Shown here one piece after another: positions 1-10,415 of a DNA stretch of 64,000 nucleotides; the first letter of the stretch is position 1; each line of letters opens with the position of its first letter. The stretch lies in contig JAGVVL010000022.1 in assembly GCA_018287875.1 (NCBI GenBank), positions 4,216,001 through 4,280,000 of the forward strand, written 5' to 3'. The DNA is from Nigrospora sphaerica (Eukaryota; Ascomycota; Sordariomycetes; Amphisphaeriales; Apiosporaceae). The translations under genes and the position numbers were made by a program. The notes under the pieces are model-generated. The model did no database searches and was not told the origin of the DNA. It worked only from the letters and a program-made list of their open reading frames with translations.

Positions 1-389
1 CTAAGTGTAGGAGCGGCGGTAGGGGTAATAACGGCTGCAGCGTATGTCTTAGGAGCTTTAATTTCCTTGTGGATAGCCTGGAGCGCGTTCTCGATATCAT
101 CGATGTGTCTTTCGATACTGGTCTGGCTATCTGGTTCCTTGGCTGCCGCCTCTAGGACCGGGATGGCGGCTTGTACAGCTGCGACTAAGGTCGCAGCGTC
201 GGAGTCACCGGCTAGGAAGCGTTTGAGGTGGTTTACGGTACCGCGTATAGCTTCTGGACTGCGTCCAGGTGTAGTGTTGCTGCTTGGCGATGGCGTTCGC
301 GAGTCTGGAGGCGACGGCTCAGGCGGTGGGGCGGCCTGTTGGCGGCTCCCACCACCCGCGTTTTGTTTCACTGGTGGTGGATCGACCAT
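1..389 (-). CDS. LINE-like ORF1 N-terminus, cut by left edge
   Basis: The minus strand is open from an ATG at 389-387 to base 1, with an in-frame stop just upstream at 443-441, so 129 codons of the N-terminus are visible. The protein starts with a proline/serine-rich stretch (residues ~1-50), then a mostly helical Ala/Leu/Glu/Gln-rich segment, and ends at the edge with a Lys-Thr-Tyr-Ala-Ala-Ala run. From memory, this order resembles the start of ORF1 (gag-like) proteins of fungal Tad-type LINEs, which continue into zinc knuckles and are followed by an endonuclease/reverse transcriptase ORF. That continuation would lie left of the window. Unlike the sequence to the right it has no RIP-type stop, so the copy may be young or only lightly mutated. 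It could also be the start of an unrelated proline-rich gene. Confidence 0.4.
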   Translation of the reverse strand, partial: MVDPPPVKQNAGGGSRQQAAPPPEPSPPDSRTPSPSSNTTPGRSPEAIRGTVNHLKRFLAGDSDAATLVAAVQAAIPVLEAAAKEPDSQTSIERHIDDIENALQAIHKEIKAPKTYAAAVITPTAAPTL

Positions 390-718
390 TTCTAGGGTAA
401 ATGAGGCCCTAGGAACAGTTTCCGGGCTATCCGGTAGGTTTTAGAGTCGTGGTTGTGAAGTTATCGCCGTGTGGGGTCAGTTTCGAAAAGTTTTCTGGCG
501 ATTCCCACGCATTAGTCTACAACAGTGGAGACTTCTGTTATAGCTCCTTAAGCTACGTCCTATCTACTAAGCCTGACCTGTACCAACAGAATAGAATTAT
601 GGACCTATAGTATAAGGTAGTGTACACACTAAAAAACTGACCTATCAAACCGCCACCAGTTTTAGAGACCTTATGATGTGAGAAAAAAAAAACAAATCAA
701 TTATCTTAACAACAAGAG
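390..718. other. AT-rich stretch, no gene
   Basis: About 330 bases between the LINE-like ORF and the pogo element. It would be the 5' leader of the LINE if that call is right. It contains an A-run near 683-692 and nothing else I recognise. Confidence 0.5.
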
Positions 719-720
719 TA

Positions 721-762
721 ACGTAGATGACAAGCGAGTGGCGTAGACAAGCAAGTGGCGCA
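721..762 (+). repeat. left terminal inverted repeat of pogo element
   Basis: 42 bases matching the reverse complement of 11277-11318 at 38 positions. All four mismatches are transitions, as expected after RIP. A TA target duplication precedes it at 719-720. Confidence 0.88.
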
Positions 763-1361
763 CTTACCGCCAAATCGCGCCAATTCAACTTTAAGACACT
801 ACATAACCATAAATAAACATAGAGACCACGTCAAAAGAAAGCCAGATAGTTCTTGCTATCCAATCTCTCTAAAACAACCTCAATCTTACCTGTAGAGCCG
901 CGGCTAGGATATATAACGTCTCTGAAACCTCACTACATTAAAGAATAAACGTAACACGCGCCTGGCAAGACACGCGCCCTAATAGCACTCGATTAACGGA
1001 GCTAGAAGAGAATATAATTGTCACATATATAATAGACTTGGATTCGCAGGGATTCGCGCCCTGGATACCTAATATAGAAGAGATGGCCAATATTATTCTC
1101 GCGGAGCGCGACGTGTCATATATTGGGATACACTAGGCCCCAAACTTTATAAAGCGATAATTCTAACTTAAGACGTGTTTTTCTTGTGTATACGATTATT
1201 AGAGGGCCCTCTACAAGGACCTTAAAAAGATCGCGGCTTAGTTCGAGCTTTTCCGTAATATGAGGGCGACGTACAGTATCCTTAATAAGGATCTGTACAA
1301 TTTCGATAAGACCGGCTTTATGATAGGCCAGATCACGTCTTCTATAGTTGTTATAGGCGCC

Positions 1362-1582
1362 GACTATAGTTATATCACAGTTCAAGGAACGAGAGATCTG
1401 TTGATAACCTAAAGGTTCTATTAAGATGCAAAAACTATAGGTAAAGAGAAAAAGAAGAGGAGAAACAGGCTCTTCTCAGTTACTGTTTAGCAGAAATATA
1501 TCCAGCTAGCGGCGGTACGTACCGCCAGGCAGCGGTAAGTCGTCCATGCGTTGCTATGCCCCTGTACCTATGTATCTACGCC
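1362..1582. mobile_element. possible ~220-base insertion in the transposase
   Basis: The transposase core block ending at 1361 and the next block starting near 1583 should be almost adjacent by family comparison, but lie in frames that differ by two bases with ~221 extra bases between them. Removing 1362-1582 restores the frame. The flanks are GCGCC (1357-1361) and ACGCC (1578-1582), possibly a 5-base duplication with one transition. The segment has no LTR-like ends or long inverted repeat, so its class is unknown. Confidence 0.4.
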
Positions 1583-1959
1583 GTAACAAGCGGCAAATGA
1601 AAGAAAGTCCAGCCTAGCAATCGAGAATAGGCTACCGCGATCCAGGGCGTGTGTACAGACGGCTGGTGTGTCCTGCTATTCGTAGCAGTAAAGGGCAAGA
1701 ACTATCTCGCGAACTAGTACACCGATAGCACCCTACCATGTAACTAAGTGATTAAACCAACCTCCAATAAATGGACCGACAATAAGACAGGGCTAGACTG
1801 GATTCGGCATTTTGATAAATACACTACTGCCTATATAAAGGGTATATATCGAATATTAATTATTAACGGGCACAAAAGCTATACTTTAGCCGATTTCTAG
1901 GCTTTTTATAAAGAGAAGAACATTATTATAATATTAATACCTCCTTATTTATTATATTT

Positions 1960-2529
1960 TGTTGCAGGTATAGGACTTATCCTATACCGTTCTCTGTCAC
2001 TACGGACTAAGCTATGCACTTAACGAGAAGCTAGTCCTTTAACCGAGCCTATCCTAAAGCTTGGGCCAGCCTACCCTGGAGCACGGGCCAGCTTACCCGC
2101 AAGCATGGCCCGCTTTACCCACAAGCGTGGCGTTCGCCACGCGGAAGCTTCTGCAAGGTTCCACGAGTTTCCACGAGTTTCTACGTGGCTCCCTGAAGCT
2201 CCACAAGCCTCCATGAGGCTCCACAAAGCTCTATAAGGTTCCATATGCTTCTAAGCCACGTAATCACTTACGCAATCACTTACGCGTCCTCTTCCTTGTA
2301 TTACTAAGAGGGTAAGGGTTTAACAGGTATAAGTAAAGGCTGAATCTCCCCTCTTCGTGTAACTAGTCTGTTCTGAAGCAAGCAAAAAAGCACACAAAAT
2401 ACACTCTCGTTCCTCTTGAAGAGAAGTTCCTTATTCTTCCGTGTTTCTTTATAGAAACGACCTCCGAGATCGAAAGAGCCCTTATAAAGGGGTTGCTTCC
2501 TCTTTTCAATCGAACCACCACTTCCAACA
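1960..2529 (+). repeat. solo LTR, copy 1 (TSD TATTT)
   Basis: 570 bases beginning TGTT and ending AACA, flanked by TATTT at 1955-1959 and 2530-2534. It is homologous to 2546-3103 (inverted) and to 11540-12238 (same orientation). Orientation was set by the TATA-like run followed by the presumed R region near 2320-2400. No internal retroelement sequence is attached, so it is a solo LTR left by recombination. It sits inside the pogo transposase gene. Confidence 0.85.
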
Positions 2530-2545
2530 TATTTACTTTAACTTT

Positions 2546-3103
2546 TGTTGGAAGTAGTGGTTCGATTGGAAAGAGGAAGCAATCCCTTTATAAGGGCTCT
2601 TTCGATCTTAGAGGCCGTTTCTTAAGGATAAAGGAACACGGAAGAGTAGGAACTTTCTTAAGAAGTAGAGAGTGAGATCTCTAAGTTGCTTGCTTATTTC
2701 TAAGACTATGTACACAAAGAAGGAAGATTTATCCCTTATTTATACCCTTTTAACCCTTTATCCTCTTAATAATACAAAGAGGGGACTCGTAAGTGGACGC
2801 GTAAGCAGTGACGTGGCTTAGAAGCACGTGGACGCTTATGGAACCTTGTGGGACCACGTGGAGGCTTGTGGAACCTCATAGAAGTACATGGAAACTCGTA
2901 GAAACTTATAGAAGTTTCCAAGTAGCGTAGGCCACGTATACGGGAAAAGTGGCCCTAGCTTTAAGGTAGAGTGGCCCGTGCTGTCGGGTAAGGTGGTCCG
3001 AGCTTTAGAGCAGTCTCGATTAAAGGACTAGCTTTTTGATAAGTGCATAGCTAAGTCCTTAACAAAGAATAACGGTATAGGGGTAAGCCCTATACTTTTA
3101 ACA
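2546..3103 (-). repeat. solo LTR, copy 2, inverted (TSD ACTTT)
   Basis: 558 bases with TGTT/AACA ends, flanked by ACTTT at 2541-2545 and 3104-3108. Same family as copy 1 but in opposite orientation and only 16 bases away, which makes a long inverted repeat. Its own target duplication shows an independent insertion rather than a hairpin duplication. On the minus strand a GGGTATAAATAAGGG promoter-like run lies in its middle. Confidence 0.85.
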
Positions 3104-3589
3104 ACTTTTTAACGTTAAATACTTTAAACTATTAAAGCAGGCGTATAATCGCGAAATCAAAGGGTTTATAAAGATATATATAAACTATATTACGAAGGCC
3201 GAGTTCCTTATTGCTTTTCACGCTGTGTTTATTAAGATTTTTACACCCGAAAACATTAAATCCGGATTTCGCGGTGCTGGTTTAGTCCCTCTTAACCTAA
3301 ACAAGGTTATCTCAAAGCTCAACGTGAAGTTATCGACGCTTTTGCTAACTAGAAGCCTCCTGGCTGCGACCATCCCTTTGGCCTCCCAAACACCACACAA
3401 CCCGACTAAGTTAACTTCGCAAACCGATTTTATATAAAACCGAATTCGCTGTCACTAAAGAAGCTCTCTAATACCGATTTTATCGGCAGTCAACTAGTTT
3501 ATAAAGGGTGCGATAGCGATAATACACGAGAACGTTCTTTTATAGGCGGAGGTTAAAATACTTTAAGAGGCGAATTCTAGCCTTATAAA

Positions 3590-4103
3590 TGTTACGAACT
3601 ACCCCAACCAACAGGCAGATTGTGGAAACGGACAAGCGCCTATGCAGCCAAGACCTGTTGGGCACAATCACCAAGTAAGGGATACCAGCCTCAGGGCAAG
3701 CCACACCAAGTACAGGTCACGTGACCCCATCAAGTCACGTGACAGGAGCGACAGGAGCGAAGCGCTCCCAGCGCCCTTGGAGCGACGCAGACGAAGCGCT
3801 CTAAGAAACGACGGAGTATCAGTGAGGGAATGACTTGGTATATAAGTCAGGAGGATTCCCTACATAGACAGTCATTACCTTAGTGATCAATCTAAGCATC
3901 TATCTTACCCATAGATGGGCTAACGCCTAACGACCTATCGTGAGATCAGTATACGCATCCGTACCATCGTTAACCAGTTATCCAGTCCAGCACCTTCAGC
4001 CAGCCAGTTACTCAGCGACCAGTGTTTAAGTAGACAGACGCTCTCTGTCCCTGATTGTACAAACCCTACGTCACGCAGTACTTAGGTATAGCGCTTCGTT
4101 ACA
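3590..4103 (+). repeat. 5' LTR of gypsy element
   Basis: 514 bases, TGTTACGAACTACC at the start and GCTTCGTTACA at the end. It has a TATATAAG promoter-like box at 3839-3846. Compared with the 3' LTR it has five base differences (3802, 3881, 3971, 4027, 4031), each T here for C there and each followed by A, and it lacks one 34-base repeat unit. Confidence 0.93.
3839..3846 (+). promoter_or_regulatory. TATA-like box in 5' LTR
   Basis: TATATAAG in the 5' LTR, about 43 bases upstream of AGTGATCAA (3882-3890), which could be the transcript start if the element self-primes. The same box is present in the 3' LTR. Confidence 0.5.
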
Positions 4104-4105
4104 TT

Positions 4106-4114
4106 TTGATCACT
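4106..4114 (+). promoter_or_regulatory. candidate self-priming primer-binding site
   Basis: TTGATCACT starts two bases after the 5' LTR and is the exact reverse complement of AGTGATCAA at 3882-3890 in the LTR. No tRNA-type TGG start is seen at the usual place. In Tf1/sushi-type elements the mRNA 5' end folds back on such a site to prime reverse transcription. Six of the nine bases form the palindrome TGATCA, which weakens the case. Confidence 0.4.
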
Positions 4115-4165
4115 CGTGCTCAGGTCAGTCACCGTCAACTACTTAAACATTAACCTCTCGACGCA

Positions 4166-6325
4166 ATGGCACCTTAAACCCCAACCACACCTGCACCTGC
4201 CACGGGCCAGCGAGCCCCAGCGACTCCTCAGCCGACTGCACAGCCTGCAGCTGCCAATGCCTCTCAGGAGCTTTACAACATGATCAACGCTCTTCGACAG
4301 AGTGTCGCAACCCTCCAACACGACAACATGCAGCTCCAGCAGCAGATCACCGCTAAGAATGGGGACCAGGGAAAGCATAAGTACCCTGGCCTTACGCCTT
4401 ACAACGGCAGAGATGGGAACGTCTAGATGTTCCTTACGCAGGCCAAAGCCTACTTGAAGTACTACTCTAACAGCTTCTTTAACGACTCTGATAAGGTTAT
4501 GTGTATCGCCGGATACCTTCAGGGCGACGCCCTCGCGTGGTTCGAACCCACGATGAGAGATTACCTGACTAACAAGGAGAAGCTTTAGGAGGATGAGACC
4601 AAGGCAATTTTCGGAAGCTACGAGACGTTCGAAGCTAAGCTTAAGGGCACCTTTGGGAGCCCAGACGAAGTCTACACGGCCGAACGACAGCTCATGAAGC
4701 ACCAGCAGAAAGGATCCGCCGCTGCGTACGCAGCCGGATTCCGATAAATCATCTCCAAGTTGGACTGGGATGACGACGCCTACATTGCCCAGTTCTACCA
4801 CGGTCTCAAGGAAGAAATCAAGGACGAGGTCGCCAGAATGGATCGCCTTAGCGAGCTCTCCGAGTATATCGAGCTCGTGGTGCGCATCGACAACAGACTC
4901 TACGAGAGAAAGATGGAGCGTAAGGGACAACAACCTATCCACAAGCCCATGATCGCCAACTCCGGAAAGAAGCGACAGACGAATTAACCTTTCCGACGAA
5001 ACAACGAAGGATGGAGGAACAAGACCTCCTACGGCAATCATTCGGGACCCATGGACCTTGACGCAACTCACCACGACAAGCCCAAATTCCAGGGCAAGTG
5101 TTATAACTGCGGGAAGGAAGGATACCCTGCATGCCTGTGCAAGGAACCTAAGAAGCCCCGACAGTGGCAGCAAGTCCCTGAGCGACGCGCTAACGTCCTC
5201 CGACGTAGCAACACCCCGGCACTAGATGGAGTGGGAAAGGAAGTCACGAGTACCCCTAGTGTGCCCCACGACGAACTCAGTTGGACAGCGTGTTATAACG
5301 ACGACTGTGGCCTCCACCGGTCAGCTAAGGATGGCGCCGGATGGTATCCCCAACCGCCACGCAGGACGCGTACCCTCGCGATGGTACTACGACAAGACAT
5401 CGACGAAGGACGATCCTCAGTCGAAGAAAGCAGCGATGAGGGAGAAGAACTCCGACGATGGGTCGAGTTCCCCGAACCTCACGAAATGAACAAGTACTCC
5501 GATGAGACACTCAACGAACAAGCCACGTTCCACCGAAGCATGGAAGGCGACGGTTGGATCTTGTTTAAAGGAGTGTTCCTCGACCAGAACTGCCCGGCGG
5601 AAAGACTTGTTGACACCGCCTGGAATAACGGCTAGATGCAACGAAGATCAAGATTCGGTGACGACGAAAGAATTCACCCTTATGCTGATCGCCACGGAGA
5701 GTTAGCATGGATCTCTTGCATTTACGACGCCTGTTTTCACCACCTAGGAGAGAAGCTCCGAAACCACGTATTTCCGCGACGGGTCCCTGGACAAGCGGTC
5801 TACCACCCGTACACGCTGGAAGAAATCGACAAGACCGTCGTTAAACTCACCGAACGAAGTGGGTTTATGTTACTTAAAGCACCCCTCGAGTACCCACGAG
5901 TATGCGTGGATGGTGAACTCGAATGGCACCAGTGCGCGACGCACCAATGCCGTATCCATGGAGCTAAGAAAGCCGAAGCATAGATAAGGTTGAAGGTCCT
6001 CTACAAACAGAAGGTTCGCGAATAACGAAAGGCACAACTAGTCGTGCCCCTAGGAGGACACGAGGCAAGAAAACCTATCAGAGTTCCAACGCCATATCAC
6101 ACCGAGGACTTAAAGGAAGGAGCCTTGTTGACCAGAACGTCGACACCAGAGACCATCGACCCAATGGAGCACATATCGTCATCCGACGACGACCCAACTC
6201 CGAGAGAGTACACGGGACACCTAAGACGCCGAGGCGCTTGGATAAACAGGGAAGCCGCGAGGCAAGTCAGAGCTACTCGCAGGCAGCAAACTAAGAAGTC
6301 GGGAAAAGACCGACGCCAGCTGTAA
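4166..6325 (+). pseudogene. gag: gypsy gag, broken by RIP-type stops
   Basis: Frame 2 from ATG 4166 encodes a typical Ty3/gypsy Gag: a proline/alanine/glutamine-rich start, a helical capsid region (~4390-4960) with the GDALAWFEP-type block, a basic stretch, and one zinc knuckle (5099-5140) whose His position is Tyr (TAC where CAC is expected). Downstream are three spaced W-x2-C-x4-C-x2-H modules (about 5280-5320, 5705-5745 and 5925-5962). Stops appear already at codon 4 (TAA) and at several later points, mostly where Gln would fit. The frame is exchanged for pol's frame 1 between about 6326 and 6360, so pol would need a -1 shift or a separate start. Confidence 0.82.
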
Positions 6326-6360
6326 AGGGACTACACCTGGCTTAACAAAACCACAAGTCC

Positions 6361-9300
6361 CTATACGCGATGGATAACAAAAGAAGACACCACCGCGACA
6401 GATATGAACCACTAGTACTACCAGTACAGGTCATGGGACACGAAGTGCCTGCACTAATCGACAGCGGAGCCTAAGGAAACTATTTTTCTCCACGAATCGT
6501 CAACAGACTCCGGATACCATGGAGAATGAAAGACGCCCCTTACCGACTTAACGCGGCAGATGGAGAGCCCTTCGCGTACGACCACGGAGAAGTGTTAAGG
6601 GAGACTGCGCCCCTTCCGATGCACCTACCTGGGAAGACAGAAACTCTCACGTGCGATATCGCCGACATATCAGGTTACGATATGATCTTGGGGATACCCT
6701 GGTTACGGGAGAGCAATCCTAAAGTTAACTGGACAACCGGCTAAGTCCAGTGGGATACACCAGGAAGAGACTTAGCCTCTGAGAAGCGTCAACGACGAAG
6801 ACCCTCAAGCAAGCCTATGACCCTTCGAGCCTACCTAAGGATACAGGAGGACAAGGAAGTCGAGTCGAAACTAAGACCCGAAGTACTAGAGCTGTACCGG
6901 GAGTTCGACGACCTGTTTAGCGGAAAGCTGCCTACGGGATTACCAGAGCATAACAGATGGGATCATGAGATACCCCTAAAAGAAGGCCAGGAGCCTTAAT
7001 TCATGCTAATATACCGACTTACACCCGAACATAAGGAAGTACTTAAAGAATACCTCAAGGAAAACCTCGAGAAAAGCAATATCAGACCTTCGACATCGCC
7101 CGCCGGATACCCCATACTCTTCGTCCCGAAGAAAGCCGGTAAGGATGGCAAGAAGAAGTGGCGACTATATGTCGACTACAGAAAGCTCAACGAGATAACG
7201 GTCAAGAATTGCTACCCACTACTGTTAATCAGCGACCTACGGGATAAACTAGGCAAGGCTAAGATCTTCATAGCCCTTGACCTACCTAATGGATACAACC
7301 TTATACGCATCAAGGAAGGCGAAGAATGGAAAACGGCATTCCGAACTAAGTATAGACATTTCGAGTACCTGGTAATGCCCTTCGGCCTCACCAATGCGCC
7401 AGTAAGCTTCCAGAATATGATGAATTATGTTCTACACGACTTCATTGACAAGTTCGTCGTCGTCTATCTCGACGATATCCTCATCTACTCAGAGAATCTC
7501 GAGCAACACCGAGAGCACGTCAGGTTAGTGCTATAAGCACTCCGCGACGCAAAATTACTCGTCAACCCCGAAAAGAGCGAGTTTGAGCAAGAACGAGTCA
7601 ACTATCTAGGATACGTGATATCCGCAGGAGAAATCCGCATAGAAGAGTCTAAGGTGTCAGCAGTTAGAGACTGGCCAACTCCCTAGAACGCAAGTGATAT
7701 ACGATCCTTCCTAGGATTGGCAAACTACTACAGGATGTTTATTCACTAGTTCGGAAAAATCGCCACTCCCCTAACGAACCTGACCTGCAAGGACGCCGAC
7801 TTCTAGTGGACGGATAAAGAAGAAACAGCCTTCAATGAGCTAAAGAAAAGGATCACCGACGAGCCAGTGCTACGCATGGCCGATCCTACACGACCCTTCG
7901 AGGTCGAGACCGACACGTTAGATTACGCGATCGGAGGCCAACTAAGCCAAGCAGACGAGAATAGGAAGCTACACCCCGTAGCCTTCTTCTTAAAGAAACT
8001 CAACGGACCACAACTCAACTATCAGATTCACGATAAAGAGTTGATGGCCATTATCGAAGCATTCCGAGAATGGAAACATTATCTAAGCGGTACCACCTAC
8101 TAAGTTAAGGTGTACACAGACTATAAGAACCTCGCATTATTCACAACGAATAAGGAACTTAACAAACGACAGATCCGTTGGATGGAATTCCTATCGGAAT
8201 TCAATTTCGTCATTATCTACCGTAAGGGTAATGAGAACGGCAGGGCCGATTCCCTAAGCCGCCGACCGGATCACAAACAAGAAGTACCAATCGAGACACA
8301 CATAATCCTCACTAAGGATTAAAACGGAAATCTCGTGCCTGTTAGGCAACTCGACGCAGTGTACCGTGTGTAACACGAGGATTGGGATAAGCGAATTCGA
8401 AAGATCAGCGGTAACGAACCAACCAGGTATAACGGTAAGATTAAGATCCCTGAATGTCTTCAGGTTGAACTCGTTAAGGACTTCCACGGGCACCCCGCTC
8501 ACGGACACCAAGGAAGGTTCAAGACCTTGACACGGATTAAGCGATAATACGATTGCCCCAAACTAAGGGATATCGTCGCAACCGTTATCAAGGAGTGTGA
8601 CCTATGCAACAAGGCTAAGGCCTCGCGTCACAAACCATATGGAGAACTCCAGCCTATAGCACCACCGGACAGGGCTTGGAAGACGATCGCGCTAGACTTC
8701 ATCGTGAAGCTACCACCATCGAAGGAACCCATGACGCAAGCAGTCTACGATAGTATCCTTGTTATCATAGATAAACTCACGAAGTACACGTATTTCATAC
8801 CATATAAGGAGTCAAGCAACGCAGAGGAACTCGTATACGCCTTCCTTAAGACTGTCGTCAGCCAACACGGGTTACCAGAGCAAATCATCTCCGATCGAGA
8901 CAAACTGTTCACAAGCAAATTCTGGAAATCACTTATGGCACAGCTAGGTGTTAAGCACAAGCTGTCCACGGCCTATCATCCGCAGACGGATGGACAAACA
9001 GAAAGGATGAATCAGACACTCGAACAATATCTACGATGCTATGTCAACTACCGACAAAACAACTGGATCAGACTATTACCGACAGCACAGATCTCTTACA
9101 ACAGTGCTGACAACGAGTCACTCGGTATGTCACTATTCAAGGCCAACTATGGATTCAACCTAGAAGTCATACGACCAGTAATCGAAGGGGAAGACGCCTT
9201 ATTCGCAAGAATCGCAGTCGCACAGATCGTCGACATGCAGAAAACACTACGGGAAGACCTCATCTTCCTACAAGGAAAGATGAAGGCATACTACGACCAA

Positions 9301-10158
9301 GTAAGGTTGAAGGGACCAACCTTTAAGAGGGGAGACAAAGTCTACCTACTCCGCAAAAACATCAAAACCAAGCGACCCAGCGAAAAACTCGACTTCAAAA
9401 AGATTGGACCATTCGAAGTCGAAGAAATCATTTCAGCAACCAACTACAGACTATCGCTACCAAGCACCATGAAGATACATCCTGTATTCCACATTTCGCT
9501 ACTCGAACCTGCACCAGCAAACGCCAAACTCGAAGCAACGCTAGAAATCGAGTCAGATCAGCAGGAGTACGAGGTTGAGACCATCCTCGATAGAAGGAGA
9601 AACAAGGACTCATGGGAATACCTCGTGAAATGGAAAGGATACCCACCAGAGGAAAACACATGGGAACCTATCGAGCATCTGCGGAACGCTCCCCAGTCAC
9701 TGGAGGAGTACGGTTCTCGGCGACAAGGGGGCCAAGGTTCCCAAACTCGGAACCTAAACCGAAGGCAGTCCAATCGACGTCGTTGGGTACCCCCATCGAC
9801 TGGAGATCCTCGACTAAGGACTGCTCGTGGCCATCCAGAGCCGGAAGAAGGTCGTCCTCTGCGTCCAACTTTCGCATCCCCCTCTCGAAGAGCTCGGCAC
9901 TTTTCCCTTTCACCCGACTCCGGATTTTCCGAATACGAGACAACCGACCGGCAGCCGCCGCCAACTGGGACTGAAGATCGGCCAGCTGCGTATGCAAGGC
10001 CAGCAGATTCTCACTCGCCTCCTCTTCCTCTGCATCCAGTTTCTGCTGCTGAGAAATCAACTTCTCCAGAGAAGAAGCCACTCGAATGCCGTCGCAAGAC
10101 TTCCGCTGTCGAACACACTCCTCGCAGCGATTCGACTTACCCGCCATCCGGCAGGTAA
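6361..10158 (+). pseudogene. pol: gypsy pol (PR-RT-RH-IN-chromodomain), broken
   Basis: Frame 1. The aspartic protease has its DSGA motif at 6460-6471, directly followed by TAA where Gln is expected. Reverse transcriptase spans ~7000-7760, with YLDD intact at 7464-7475. RNase H follows (~7860-8270), then integrase with an HHCC zinc finger (~8480-8610) and the D,D,E core (~8690-9060), then a chromodomain (~9564-9705) that would bind methylated histone H3. In-frame stops at about ten places up to 8545 are nearly all TAA/TAG for Gln. The frame is open from 8548 to 10158. The part after the chromodomain overlaps an antisense ORF and has an Arg/Pro/Ser-rich low-complexity composition, so the original end of Pol is uncertain. 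Confidence 0.88.
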
Positions 10159-10291
10159 GATTGTTTCGGAAACAACGGGTGCACGGCATGTCAGCGACGG
10201 TACCGTTCAAGGCAATGTGAGAAAGAAGGGAGGAACGTTCGCGATCCTTGCGCGCGTACGACTTTTCAACACGACCTGACATGATGAGCAT
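9668..10291 (-). CDS. antisense zinc-cluster/coiled-coil ORF in gypsy element
   Basis: An uninterrupted 207-codon ORF on the strand opposite gag-pol, from ATG 10291 (alternative ATG 10282) to TAG 9670-9668, overlapping the last part of pol. Residues ~35-65 contain six cysteines spaced C-x2-C-x6-C-x8-C-x2-C-x6-C, the spacing of fungal Gal4-type Zn(II)2Cys6 clusters, with Arg/Lys between them. This is followed by a Glu/Leu-rich heptad-like region (~75-140) expected to form a coiled coil, and an acidic tail. All six cysteines are intact although the element is mutated elsewhere. From memory, similar ORFs sit antisense at the 3' end of other fungal gypsy elements. The function is unknown. A DNA- or nucleic-acid-binding accessory protein is a guess, and a non-expressed shadow ORF remains possible. 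Confidence 0.6.
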   Translation of the reverse strand: MLIMSGRVEKSYARKDRERSSLLSHIALNGTVADMPCTRCFRNNLTCRMAGKSNRCEECVRQRKSCDGIRVASSLEKLISQQQKLDAEEEEASENLLALHTQLADLQSQLAAAAGRLSRIRKIRSRVKGKSAELFERGMRKLDAEDDLLPALDGHEQSLVEDLQSMGVPNDVDWTAFGLGSEFGNLGPLVAENRTPPVTGERSADAR

Positions 10292-10400
10292 ACATCACAA
10301 AGAACATGGGAAGGAAAAGAAAGCGGACGCTTACCAGCCCCGAGGGAATGGGCGGAATGACCTCTTTATGCGACCACGTCTTCGGGGACAAAGACCTTGA

Positions 10401-10412
10401 AGAGGGGAAGGG
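10401..10412 (+). promoter_or_regulatory. polypurine tract of gypsy element
   Basis: AGAGGGGAAGGG three bases before the 3' LTR, the expected plus-strand primer of reverse transcription. Confidence 0.75.
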
Positions 10413-10415
10413 TAG

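Noticed and set aside
1116..1385. 89-residue minus-strand ORF
   Set aside because: It is the shadow of the plus-strand pogo transposase, whose family-specific blocks read through the same bases.
4139..5173. 344-residue minus-strand ORF over gag
   Set aside because: Leu/Val/Ser-rich composition with no motif, exactly opposite the charged Gag frame. C-to-T changes on the plus strand create few stops on this strand, so its openness is expected by chance. Unlike 9668-10291 it has no cysteine pattern.
6326..6360. Programmed -1 frameshift between gag and pol
   Set aside because: The frame does change here, but RIP-type damage hides the original stop and no clear slippery heptamer is visible.
9715..10158. 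Pol tail beyond the chromodomain as a functional domain
   Set aside because: Arg/Pro/Ser-rich and opposite the antisense zinc-cluster ORF; more likely a partly non-functional read-through, so no separate domain is claimed.
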